Origin: Fasciolopsis buskii
Taxonomy: Eukaryota > Platyhelminthes > Trematoda > Plagiorchiida > Fasciolidae
Direction: 5' to 3'
Length of the DNA stretch: 64,000 bases
Assembly (NCBI GenBank): GCA_008360955.1
Contig: LUCM01007439.1
Coordinates: 60,641-124,640, forward strand
Part shown: positions 1-13,100 of the stretch, piece by piece
Layout of the letters: each line of letters starts with the position of its first letter
How positions within the stretch are numbered: position 1 is the stretch's first letter
Made by a program: the position numbers and the translations under genes
Notes under the pieces: model-generated
What the model saw: only the letters and a program-made list of their open reading frames with translations
The model's database searches: none
Told to the model about the DNA's origin: nothing

Positions 1-1085
1 AAGCAGAATGTCCGCGTATCCGTACAGGAAAAAAAGAAAGTTGACCATAGATATGTGAGTTTATGCTAGCATTCAAACACTATCTCCTCGCGCACGCAAA
101 AGATTATGGTTCCAAAAATCAGTTACCTTACGAACAATATCCCAGTTCTTCATTCCCTTGGACAGAAAGACGCGACTTCGAAATAGATTTCTGGAAAACA
201 TTATCCGTTTGAAAAAGTTAGCTGTTAACTTTGACGTATTTTCGACCCAGAGTACTTCGTGATCCATTTTCGTAGAAAAATACGGCATTTTATGCTAGCC
301 GATTGACTTATTCCTTTTTGTGCAACCATGGTAAAGAAAGTTCTCTGACCTTTTCAAATCCCCTGGTTTGCCGTGTTATTATTGTTGGCACACGAGCTGG
401 TACACGTTGTGCAGTTCATCTATTTCACTTGTTTCCGTAAGGTAATTTTTGGCCCCAACCTTTACGAAATAGCAGGGACACCTTATACTTCACCGATAGG
501 TGTCCCGGTTTCAGAATTATCCTTCTTCCACTGGACATTAGAGAGTTCCAGATGCACTGCAAATTTAAATCAAGTTGTAGGGTCGAAATGATAACTCTAT
601 TCCACCATAAAACCTCATTGCATTTTAGGAGGCCTTGTTTATTGTGTGAAGTCTTCTGTCACCGTTGTGTGGCTTCAGTAAACCAAAATCATCATTTAGG
701 CACACACACACACACACACATGCAACAATTGTAATAATCCCCAAGAATGTCTGTTGCGTTCCACTCGGTTGAATTTGTGATATTGAAGGCAAGTCGACAA
801 TACACATTTAAAAACAGCCGGCCTACAAGAGACTGGGTTTTGTCGGCAAATGTCAACGTCATTGAAGCGCACAACAAACAAAGCCTAAGATGAACATGTG
901 GCCAGCAGCGTGTGTTCGGTTACGTCAACAAAGGGTGTGTTTGAGTTAAGCAAATCAGTCATCGTAGAGTAATGAATGCGTTTGATAAGTACTGTTAGTG
1001 TAGGTCCGAACGGTAACTCGCAACGATGCCGCTGTACTCCCAAGCAATTTCAATGTATTCGTGTTAAATCTGTATTTGCTTCTAG
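1..1085 (+). other. upstream region, no exon found
   Basis: I found no signal-peptide exon or phase-1 donor here. The open frame around 349-588 has no ATG and a phase-1 reading of its best donor contains a stop. Confidence 0.4.
701..722. repeat. (CA)n microsatellite
   Basis: About ten ca units. It produces several spurious Cys-Val reading frames on the minus strand. Confidence 0.95.
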
Positions 1086-1154
1086 ATTCAGCAACGGGAA
1101 TCGAACCGGACGTGTCTTCCCGGCCTATACCGGATTCGGACGATACTATTGAAG
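1086..1154 (+). CDS. exon, 69 nt, phase 1-1, acidic
   Basis: The acceptor is ttgcttctag and the donor is gaag/gttagt. Read in phase 1 it encodes SATGIEPDV followed by [13 protein letters not shown]. It is the largest exon seen and the first in the window; its upstream partner was not found. The final G joins AA of the next exon to give Glu. Confidence 0.7.
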
Positions 1155-4100
1155 GTTAGTTCAACTAGCATGCAAAGCGCGAATTCTTTCAGCGATAAGA
1201 TGAACGTAGAACAATTACCAATATAATGCAATATGACCAAAATTCGGAGTACGTTTTTACCACTCTAGCATAAAATAAATCGTCGTGCTAAATACATGTG
1301 GCTAAATGCCAACTGCTCGCAAGAGCGTGAATGTTTGTCCATATCCGACCGCAGGAGTATAGGAACCAAACACAAATTGAAAAAGGCACTAGAGAGGAAG
1401 TTAGCCAGTTAAGGTCATCCATCACCCACGTGGATGTAGCCTCGGTGTTTCTCAAAAGTAAGAATAGTTTGTGATGTAATTTACCACTGATTAAACAATT
1501 CCGATGACAATAATTTCTTTCAATCGAAAGTCTAAGCGCACTATAAATTGGAGTAATTGTGAAAATTTTCAACTATGAAATTAACCTAGTAAAAAGCTCA
1601 AAGATGTAGACTTTCGTATGTGCAATGATTAAAACTTCCAAATATCCAGGCTAGGTGACTGCAGCTTTGATCAAGTACCCGTGTGATAAGAAGTCTAAAC
1701 TAAAAGGGGAAGGGAAAGTTAGCTTCCATATACCGAATCCATAGATTGAGCGAGTACTTATTAACTACTAGGAATAGCTGAAGCAGGTCTGAACATGCTT
1801 CGGAGTGACACGAAAAACTGATGCCCGGAATGAAACATTTGTTTATAACGTGTATCTGAGAGTAGAGGGGGCAATAAACTGGTAATCCGACCACGGGGAT
1901 CACCTTTTTTTCAAACAATCCAAACTAGCTTATGTCAACTTGTTGCTTACATAGCACAGTATATATATATAATTATATTATGGTAAGTAAGCCACAAGTC
2001 AACAAACAGATTTTTGAAAAGATTTCCTCGACTGAGTTACTGAGACGAACAAACGAGAACTTTTGTATGGAAATCTGTTCTATCGATGATTAACGCTGGG
2101 AGGCTTTTACGTCAAATAATCCGCACGAGAATTTCGAGTTTGGACAAAACCATTTTCCCTAACTTGATTTTTTATTTTTATTTTTATTGTCTTCAGAAGA
2201 AGATTTAGAAGAAGAACTAATACCAAACGACTGGGAAGAAGAACCAGGTATGGTTTGAACTTATTTTACTGAAATCTCGTAAAAATGATGGCTATAAATT
2301 TCCAATCCAATCGACCTTATAAGCCCCTCCACGGTGCAATGCTCGTGGACTGGACAATAATTGCAGTCCCACGTCATCGATCCTTCCAATAAACAAATAT
2401 CCAAGATTTTTTCAGGTTATCTAGTTACCATTGTGCGCAATTTTGCAACAAATGCGATTCCAACAGCTGTATAATAGGATCGGTCATAGATAGCTAACCT
2501 CACGACTGAGGTGACCAAGACGTGTGTAAGGTGAAAATAAACGCGCCGTTTTTCAGGATCTGCATGAGGAACATAGCAGAACTGCAAAAACGAAGACCTA
2601 CTGGTCGATGCCTAATTTGACATACTACCTGATCGACCAGTTGTTCATGGGTGGATCAAGTAAGTTACCATTATCGAGACCAGACAATCAAAAATGACAA
2701 ATCAAACAAATAGAACAAAGCATATTTTGGAGCAGTCAAATTCACAGCCAACCTAAAAAGGACAAGCCTCTCATTAGTTTATCGAATTGTTCATGAATTA
2801 TTCAAAATTAATCGACAGAAACACGGCTGACGCTCATTCTTCCATTCAAATATAACGTGTCGGACATAGACTTGAAGACAGTAAAAAGGAAACTGTGAGA
2901 GCGGAAACTACAGTATGAGGCACTGTTGCATTACGCGGGTAGACTGATCGATACATAAAGCCTAAGTAAAAGGCGTCAGCACTGGACGTCACAGAATAGC
3001 ACAAGAAATCAATACCTGCAGCCCAGCAGGGAACTAACACGCACTTGAACCTTCAAGTCCCGCAGTCGTACAACGAAACAGAACGGACCAGATGCCCCTT
3101 AGAGTAAGCGGTCACACAGAAACAGAGCGCGGAATTCGAACAGCTAGCCCTCCAGGCTGTCGCACGTGTGTGAGAGAGAGAGAGACGACGGGCACAGAAC
3201 ACGACCGCGCGGTTAATGGTGACCCATCAATACAAGTCAGAAGTCAAGTGAGTTCTATCGTCCATATAGTCTTGTGTGGTACCCTCGGCTGATAGATGAA
3301 GCAGCCAATCACAGAACCAGGTTTGATGAACCTTTATGCGGCCATGCAGAAATCGTCAAACGTGACATATTTAAAATAACGATAATTTCGAAATACCTCG
3401 AAAAGCATGTTCTTGTGAAAAATAACAACAGTTAAAATTTGTCAAACCGAGTGGAATTAATCGGGAGTTGTAGCAGGTGATTTACTAGAGTATGCTTACA
3501 ACCGGTTGATAAATGGCAGTTGGAAAGCTGTAAACAGAGTTCATTGTGAAGTCCTCAATGTTTGTAATAATTTACTACCCTCCGTGATAAATGGGAACCA
3601 TTGGGAAAGCCCATTCGATCCTAACAAATCTGCATGAATCTCTGCATTCGCCCAAAAAAGAATCAATGCAGTGGATAATCCCGATCAGACCAGGATCACG
3701 TTCTAATTGCCTTTGTGTTTCCGGTTGCTGCGGTCCCCACAAGAGGTAGGGTTGACGTATGAGAGAAGGTTGTTCTTGGACATGGGTCGTCTTCAATATC
3801 TGGTCTAACATAGGCATTGACCACTGGCACCTAACGGCTATAGACCACCGTGATGGAACTGTAAGAGTTCCGCTACTATTCTGCCAATGTTGTCCCATTA
3901 TATTTGTCCATATTGTTTAATCTAACAAGAGACGGTTGTACGGAGAAACCCACACTAGAAATGTTTTTTTTCTGTGTTCTTCGCCCCTCAGAAATTGACG
4001 ATCGACCTTCCTATGCAACTGAAATCAAATACACTGAAGGTTTGATTTTTCATCAACAGTCTTGTTGCTTTTTAACTAAGATAGAGAGATATGTTAGCTT

Positions 4101-7100
4101 ATCCACAAACTGGTTTACTGTGGGGCTTAACAAATGCAAGAAATTTCGCTAGTGCGAGTACAGTTTGCAATTGTCCAGAAGTAATGCCTAATTAAGAATG
4201 TACATTGCAAAATATTATAATGATGGAAACTAAACCAGCATCACATGTGGTATATTCGAGCGTAAAAAATGTTTGCTGATTTGCCCACTAAAGTAATAGC
4301 CCTCTGAGCAACAACAGCAAGCCAGCCTCCAAACGGACTCGACCAAAAGCAACGGTCGGATGGTGATCAGAACAATCCGTCGGAAATAGACGAAACTCCA
4401 TTCTGCCTAAACCGTCTAGTTTTCATTTGATATGCTAAGCTTTCTGTCCTATTTCACATATCCTTTCCTGACTTTTAGAAACTATGTGAAATCTGAAACG
4501 GAATGGGAGTTCGAAAGACCGAACGTAACGGGCTGATTCCAAAACTCCTTACTTTTATCAACTAAGAGTCGTCTGCACTGATATTCTCGAGAGATCAGCG
4601 CCACCGGGAATTTCGAGATATATATCAAGTCGTTCGTGGGTGATGGCAATGATTACCTATCTACTTTTCGTAACAACATTTAATCCGTTTGTGCCTCAAC
4701 AAATAACCCATCACTCTGCAATGATGGTAATGTACCTCAGGCATTGTCAGATAATGTGAAGGTCCAACCTAGAACAAGAAAAGGCACCTAAAATCCATGA
4801 AAAACTCAAATCATTTATATTTGCTAAAGACTTGTTTGCACACATATAACCTAATCCGCTTGATTCCGATTTGTGAACTTGCTGTTTCGGCCAATCGTCC
4901 GTAACGGACTCCGTGTCAGGTGATTCAGCAGATGTATACAAACTGCAAAATATGTTCTAAAAGAGCCATGCTCATGAAATCCAGAGTACATTCTTTGCCC
5001 AGGCCTTTCTCGTAATCGCCGAAATCTGACCGGCAATGGTAACCGTGGATGGGATTGCTTGAATTTTGTCAATCCACTGTGCTTTTGGCAGATGATACGG
5101 TGGTACATTTAACTGCAATTACGTAGTGCGCAAATGGACAGCGGTCAAATAGATAAGGTTGCGCATCTTGGACTTGAAGGTGGCGGGTTCAGATCCGCTC
5201 ATTTGATAGCATTCTGCTGGCCGTGGCCACCTTTCTGAAACCAGTGTGCCCTGTTATCTCGTTAATAAAAGAAATAAACGATAAAAACGTTATGCTTCCG
5301 CAGATCTGCAAGTTTGCAGTTAATAGATTTATGCTTTTCAGGGACACGGTAATGTCTTCCCGAACCCGTTAGTTCCTACGCGTCTGTATTCGTAGATAAA
5401 TCAGTACAACTTTTGATTATTTCCATGGTGCAATGAATCGAGTGAATTGTTCACCGTGGGCCATCGAATTCCATGTGATGTCTCCAAGCCAAATACATTT
5501 TGCAAGTTTATGCGAGTTGCTGAATACCTCAAACTTGAATAAAATACCCTCTGTATTTCTTGTTTTTATAATTTCACAGATCGTCCCGCAACAGGAAGTA
5601 TATACACACAAAATCAGCCTAGTAAGTATACAAAGTCGTGATCATGTAGATCTGATTTTTCGTCGTTTCAGTCTTACGAAGTTTTAAGTACGCACGTGTT
5701 TTTAAAAGTGCTAGAAGGATAGTCATGAACCAATTGTCCATTTGTATAAGCACTTTCAATTTTTCTTTCAGTGGTCAGTGACTAACACTAGTAAACTCGG
5801 GGCCTAATTCATCTGCCACAGTTTGGCTTGGAAAACGCTCTTCTTCATTGGGCAACCAGTCGCTAAAGTAACTCGTGAACTAGGATATCAAGTCGGGCCG
5901 GGCCAGCCGGGCCTTATATAACTGGATTGGAGCTGCTGTCTTAGCTGAACACCACAAACTGGTTAGAAGAATCTACAAAATGATGGTCACACACGCGGTT
6001 TCAAAACGGCTAGTGTCAAAATTTGATTCGGATGTTCAAAAGGGGCAGGCGTTGAATCTATATTCGGACCGATGAACTGGAAGAGTTGTTGGTTTCATGG
6101 ATTTCTGATCGCTGAGCTGGGCATTTAAATGGCCAGTTGAGGTGAAATCATCGGTGCAAGTGTGCCTCTATTTATAGGGTTTCCATTGACTTCATGGACC
6201 ATCCCAAACCAAAAAATGAATGGAAATGGGGTAAAAAACGAACGCTGTTGCATTGACTGTGGCAAGTGCTATATCAGTCAAAAGGGAAGAAAAGTGACTA
6301 CTCGAAGGCACGAGCACAAACCACTTACAAGAAGACATTACCAACATTCTCTCAGATCCGTCCATAAAGACAAAACAGGACACAAATTCAATCTGGATAA
6401 TAATGAGATCCCGGGTCAAGCAACTGCGAGGTACGCAAGGAAGCTTTTAGAAACCTGCTGTTCTTCAAATAATTCAGTCAATAGACATAAGGAGTTTGAT
6501 CACGTGTACACCCCGATGAGCGGCACATAACTCAGCTAAATGACTTGGCCAGTATTCAGGACCAAATGATGTAAGGAATGTACCGACAAATCGATGCGCC
6601 ATGTATTGGTTTTAATTGCGAATGTTATAGCGTTAATAACACAGCATTGTTGCTAGATGTAATGCGCCAACGTCTCGACTACCGTGGATAGTCTTTTTCA
6701 AGGCAAGTTTTGCAATCAAAAAGTCATGCAGACCCATAATCACAAATCTGAGTCAGCTATACGGATCTGTCTACGGACTAGAATCAGGCATTATTCACAA
6801 ACTCGAAATAGCTACAACCATACAAATCCAAGCGGAGTAACATTCTCAGCCCGGAAGTTAATTTTCCAAGGTTAAATGTCAAATCAACAATGATCAAATG
6901 GAAAACGGACGCATAGCTTTCAAACCAAATTAATCGAGGGCATTCAAGACCAAAGTTAGTGGTAAACTTGTGAATAGAGAAGAACCCGAACAACTGCTCA
7001 CTTGTACTGAAAATGTCACCTCGACTGGTGATTAACCGTTTGCGATTTAAATGCCAACCTCAAAAATCAGAACACCATGAAAACTTAATTTGGATCCCAA

Positions 7101-10100
7101 GAAACAATCACGTGACCTGAAACGAACAAAGACTCGATGTTAGTTGATTAGCAAAAACGTTTCGTGGATGGCCGAAAAAACAACCGATTTATGTGAGGTT
7201 AAGAATGCTTCTTAGAATTGGTGTCAGCAAAGCTTGGCGGAAAATTCGAGCTGATACGAATCCCGTAAAGAGCCTGAAGTCTTATCGGGAAGTTTGGGCT
7301 AATGCCACATTTGCGTCCCCTCATTCGGGATGACTGAAGTTCGAGTTTTTGCCACATTTCGCTCTGTCGAATGATAACTATGTGATCTTAACAACGTTGT
7401 ATGTATACACTGTTCAATTTTTATGATGTCGAGAAATTTGCATTTCATCGAGATTAGAAAGTTCCGATGGGGTTTTGAACAATGTTAGCATTGGCTTAGT
7501 CAATTAAATCTCATTAACTTTGTCTGTTCAGATTATTCGGGTAAGTAATAAATTTCTAATCACTATAACACCAAAAATCATTTTAGAGAAGGAAATTTCG
7601 TACTGGGTTGCTTTTATCATTCCACTCGTCGTACAACAAAGCAATTGACCTTATTCGGTTAATGGGCAATAAGATTCAGTGTTCAAGTGATTTATTATGT
7701 TGGGTCAATGTCCAACTAGTCATCGAAAAACGCGCGAACCATCAAAAGAGTTAAGGTGTTTTGTTTTACGTCAAAGGTATTGCATCGTGATTGAATGCAT
7801 GATGTTGGCAGAACTCAAAGTTCATATGATAACAACTCTGACATTGAGTACATTCAGGCTGACTTAATGGTAGCGCCCGTACAAAATGTACGCAAAAAAA
7901 TCCTAGGATGGAAAATGATATCAACTTCCGTAATTGTCGTTCGTTAGATGTTACGGAAAGGATGAATGATCGACTCAAAATCAACTCCAGTTTTGCTCCA
8001 ATGTGGATCAGATCAAAAAGCGTAATAAACTTCAGTATCGTAGTTTTCAAATATTGACCAAATATGCGAATGATAAGACCGGAAATGATCGTTGACCGTG
8101 GTTGCTAGCATGCATTTGTGTTTCATACCGTTTGCTGGCCAGGTGGAGGTGCAGTCATTAGTGAATTACTCCTGAGCACTCCAGCGATTCACTTTACCTT
8201 GCGAACTCAAGCAGCCGGGTTGACCGGCTCACCCAAAATCCAAAACTGAGTGGCACGTGACTATTAGTGCACATAATATATCTACAAACTTAAAATAGAC
8301 ATGGTTTGATGTTTACTAAATCAAACATCATTGGTTATGCAGAATTATATAATAACAATAAAAAACCAATTTGTAATCAATAGCAAGCCAACATATATTA
8401 GACCAGCAAACTGGTAACTAGGATGTAATCTTGTAACTTCTTCTGACGAAATATGTTTTTCAAAACTTGATAAATTTTCTTATTAGAAGGTTTTTCAGTT
8501 TTTTTAATAATTAATTGGTCTCTAGTAGATCAATTTGTATTCACTATTATGTTTGGTTCAGCAACCGTGCTCCTTTCAGAGTTTATAGCCAAGCAAATAT
8601 AACAGATGAGAACGCGTTTGTTTTCAATACAGAGAGGTGCCGCAGACCATTTATAAGTCAGATCTAAAGCTTAGTGAAGTTATCGCGAAAGAAATAACTA
8701 GCTTTATTTGATGGGTGAATTAATTGATTAATCCACTATGTTGAATATTTATTTGGACGGCGGAAATTGTGTTTGCTTTCCCTTGCTGTACAGTATGTTT
8801 GCTTTACTTGTGGTATAACATTGCTCATCATCTTCAGGTAGGGAAGGTGCTGCGACCGACAGATGGCTCCCTCGTCATATGAATTGGAGCCGGCGATCGT
8901 CACGTCTAAACACTGCAACTTGACCACTTATTCGTCATGTTCCATAGAAGCCCAAAGCACGAATAGGAATCCGTGGCATCATGGTGCACTTGCTTCACAC
9001 TTGTCCGGGATCATTAGCATGATGTACGTATGCAGACCCCCGAATTCTCCACAGCATTTGGTTCTCAGTCAAATCATGTCACCGCAGTGATTTTTTCGCG
9101 AAATACAAAGACAAATAAGTTGCAAGAAGCCGCCGCACGCGTTTACCTACGGGACTTTGGACAGTAGGGATCATTTTATCTTATCAAAGTCTAATGGGCA
9201 TATTTTACGATGTTTGGTTTGTTCATTTCTTACGTGTTTCACTTTCTTTCCAGAGGGACCGAGCAAACAAATCATAAACGGTGAGATTTTTCTATCTAAC
9301 AAACTGACCACTGTTTTGTTTAACTGAAGACAAAATGTGGCTCGCTGGATTTTTTGATTGCCGTGCCATTTGCATCGGTAAGACGCGCACGCGTTTTCCT
9401 TAATTTTCATTTGTTCTTATGGTGATTGTGAGTGTTTATTAAAATTCAAAACGCGAATTTGCAGTTGGAGAACACGGGGTGATTAGTCATGCTCGTTACC
9501 TAATGAGGGAGCGAAGCTAAGGAAATAGCGCATTATCTGTTTTTGATGGTTTTTCCGTGATTACGTCATTTAGGTGCAACCCTTCTTCAGTTTCTCAGTG
9601 TAAATAGAGGGCGTAATGCTCGATGAGTCCTCACAAGTTCCGCTCCGTAGACTAGTTGGCAAGCCAACTTGAACTAGTACGCACAGTAGGATTTAACGCT
9701 AGTAAATCACAGCTCGTCGGGCAGAGCCGTAGATTTCCGGACGGTCAGGGAGAAAAAGTATTGGCTCATTCACGATCAAAGTGTCTTTGGTACAAGGGAT
9801 CTAACAATGTCATCAGCTTTGTAAGCCATCTCTAGCCAAATATAGAATGAAAGCAAATTAATCACACTTTTTCCTTGTGCGCTATTGATTTGGAACGTTT
9901 TCAAATTGGTAGTGATGAGTACTCAAATTGATTTCAATGGTTTCTTGTGAAATTGCTATTTTTCTACTCTTCGTATTGTCCGTACGATTTTCCACTTCAT
10001 CATGAAATAGCTTCTTGGCAGGTATCGAGTTTCCGCTTCATAGAAAAGTAGTTCATGAAATTCAGGAATTGTTGTCACCACCTAAGTTTTTTATCACAAA

Positions 10101-13100
10101 GGCGATTTCCTGACTGGTCCATCTTATGTTGATGAAATTACCTGGGCCGGTTACAAATTACCTATCCGGTTGTATAAACATACAGTCGGTTAGTGTATTT
10201 TCGGTGAATGCAAACCAAATATCCTCAGTCACGCTAAAAGGATAGCGGCAAAAACAACCGCTGCACACACACACACACACACACGAGTGTAGACATAAGC
10301 CACAGACAGAACAACAATTAGCGTGATGTGGCGTAGTTGGTTGGTCGTGCTGGAGTAACTAGGGCAAATCCGCCTGATTAGAAAAAGTTCATATACGAGC
10401 CGAACACGGTTAACTCAACAGAGACGAGTCCATGGTAGAAACTTAATCATGCTTGTGTTTTCAAGTTGAAACCCATGTGCACGAGAGGTTTGGAAGGAAT
10501 AAAAACGACAATCATCTTTGAATACTTTCTGCCTTGTAAAAATTTTAGAGGTTATCTACAAACTGATCAGTGAGTGAAATCGATTTTGATAAATCCTTAT
10601 CATTGTGACTGTCCAATCAGGTAAGTTGCATTTCCAATTATCGGTTCGGCCAAAATCATTAAGCATATTGGAAGTTTTGCTTGCGTAATAGGACTTTACG
10701 AAAGATGATCAGTGGCTTGGCAATTTGATGTTCCAAACCAATCAACAGCCAAGACACTCAAAATAACCAAATTAATTAGTACGACTGTAACAATAGATCA
10801 GAGCAATCCAATGATGATTGATCATGGGATTCGATAGCGACAAACAATTTCAGTATTTGAAAACACTAGGCATGACATTCCCAATATTCTTGTGTTTTGG
10901 ATAGAATGTTTATAATTAGTTGAGTAGGTTGGACACTAGGTTGTTTCTAATAGACATAATTGGTTAATTTGGCAATTTATTGACAAATCTCAGCTGCTTC
11001 ATGTCTATTTGAATGGGTCGCTTTTGGATGCGCATTTTGACAACTTGTTGATAATTACCTGTGTTACGTAGATATAATTGGTAACAAAATTTTGTTTTGT
11101 TCACACTAGAGGAAAACAACCTGTGACAACATACCTGATATTGGGTTCAATAAGTTTAGAAAATGCTAAACCGTTTTGGAAATAATACAATAAGTGTTCT
11201 GTTGCATCAGCATTAAACTGTGTTCCCTTGAAGTATCTCGGAAGCACGACTAACTAGTCCTGACAAGCGATCATGGGATTCACGTATAATCTGGTGAAGA
11301 AATGCATTTGTTTCCTTTCTTCTGACCTCATTCCATTGAATACCAATGCTTGACTTGATACAATGGTCAGTGAAGGTTGTAGTACGGCAAATCTCGCCTA
11401 TAACTGGAGTAAACAATGATCCCAATCGTTTTATATCCCGCCAGGTATGAATTGCCTAGGGATCCAATATGACAGACCAATCCTCAACACACCCGTGAAA
11501 ACTAATAGGTGTTGTATCAATGTATATGATTAGCACCGCTGAGTCTAACACCCCACCTACCAGGCTCTCTCCAAGTGATCAGCTTCGAGAACCAGAAGCT
11601 TCGTAATAGACGTTCTGAACAATACACATTCTTTAAAAACCCCAAATGATCGAACCCACAAATTGCGACTTCCTTTGTGTGTTAATTCAAATTAGAAATC
11701 CAGTTGAAAAATTTTTCTTGCACGGGACGGGATTGCTTTACGGTCTTAAAATCACTAGAGTAGGATATGCTTTTAGTGTGTCAAAAAGCACCGTTAATAT
11801 TGATTGGCTTTGGAAATGTCCATGTCCATCATACATCTGTCTTGAAAACTGGACCTACAGTTCACTAGAAAATCGTAAGAGAATGTTTATAACTAATCTA
11901 CACAGGAGAGTCAGCTAGTCGGACAATTCACTAACAGTTAGACACACCCGGGTTATTTGGAACTGCACATGTTTCTGAAATTCTTTTTCATGATAAGTGA
12001 TTAACCATTAGTATTAAAATAAGTCATTGAAACTGTTCGGTCACCTAGAGTTTTTAACGCTTATCCATTTTTGATCCGATCTACAGAGTCTGGATTTAAT
12101 AGAATGAGTCGTGAGTGGTTCATTATTTTCCATTGCACGTGATTAAACGAAAACCATCGTGGGAAATTTGCATGCCTTGGCGTTGCTACTGATACACAAA
12201 CAATCGATACTAACAAACATAGTACAATATCAATCATCCTCTTCATTTGCTGACAAGCATCATCTTTCTATTTGGTCCAGTTTTGTGGTTCTTAGTGTTT
12301 ACGTTACCACTGAGCCTCTCCAAAAACTAAAAGTATCCACTGACTAGCATGAACTCTCACCTACGTCATCCAAGGGCAAAGATTATATGTATCCGATCGT
12401 AACATCCTATCTTGTTTTTCACGTTTTAAGTAGCTTGTTACGTAAGGCAGATAAAACATTTACAGTCCTCATTGGGTGTAGCCACGTCCTATGAGTTGAT
12501 GCGTGCATTTATCCAGGAGGTTACCGTGGCCAGGAATTGCCATTTGTTCTACACACAATGAACCTCAAACTCGTTAGAAGAACAACGGATGTTGTCCGTT
12601 TTATTGATCCCCGTATGGCAATCGTTGAACACTTATGAGCGTATCCATCGAGTTTCTATAGGCACAATTCTTTGTAAGTAAAAGGACGGACAGTGTGATG
12701 TTCATTTTATTGCGCATTAGTCTGCTCTTGCATGGTACTATCTGAACTAGGCACGATAATCAAGAAAGTAACCAGGTTAAAAATTAGTTTAAACTTCAAA
12801 ACAAAATTGATTAGACCATAGAAAGGAAATTTATTTACGAAGGTGTAATTGCAATTCGAACAGTTAGTCTTATTACTTCGAACAAAAACAGATTTGCGGA
12901 GTTTGGTTGTCAGATTTTGAAAAATGTAAAACTGGTCGAACGGTGAACAAAATCCCTGCATTTTTACCGTGTGTTCTTTACCAGTTGAACTACGAGACTA
13001 TGCAGATTCAGTTAAAGATCAGTGGCTATGCGTTCGCATTTCCCAAGCATTTGAAATGCACGGTTTTGAATCCCTCGGGGGTTAAAGACTATCCACAGCT

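Noticed and set aside
2557..2659. 103-nt stretch with good acceptor and donor
   Set aside because: Open only in phase 0, but the flanking exons need phase 1, where TGA occurs after three codons. An 8-nt piece near 2416 could repair the phase, but its donor is poor.
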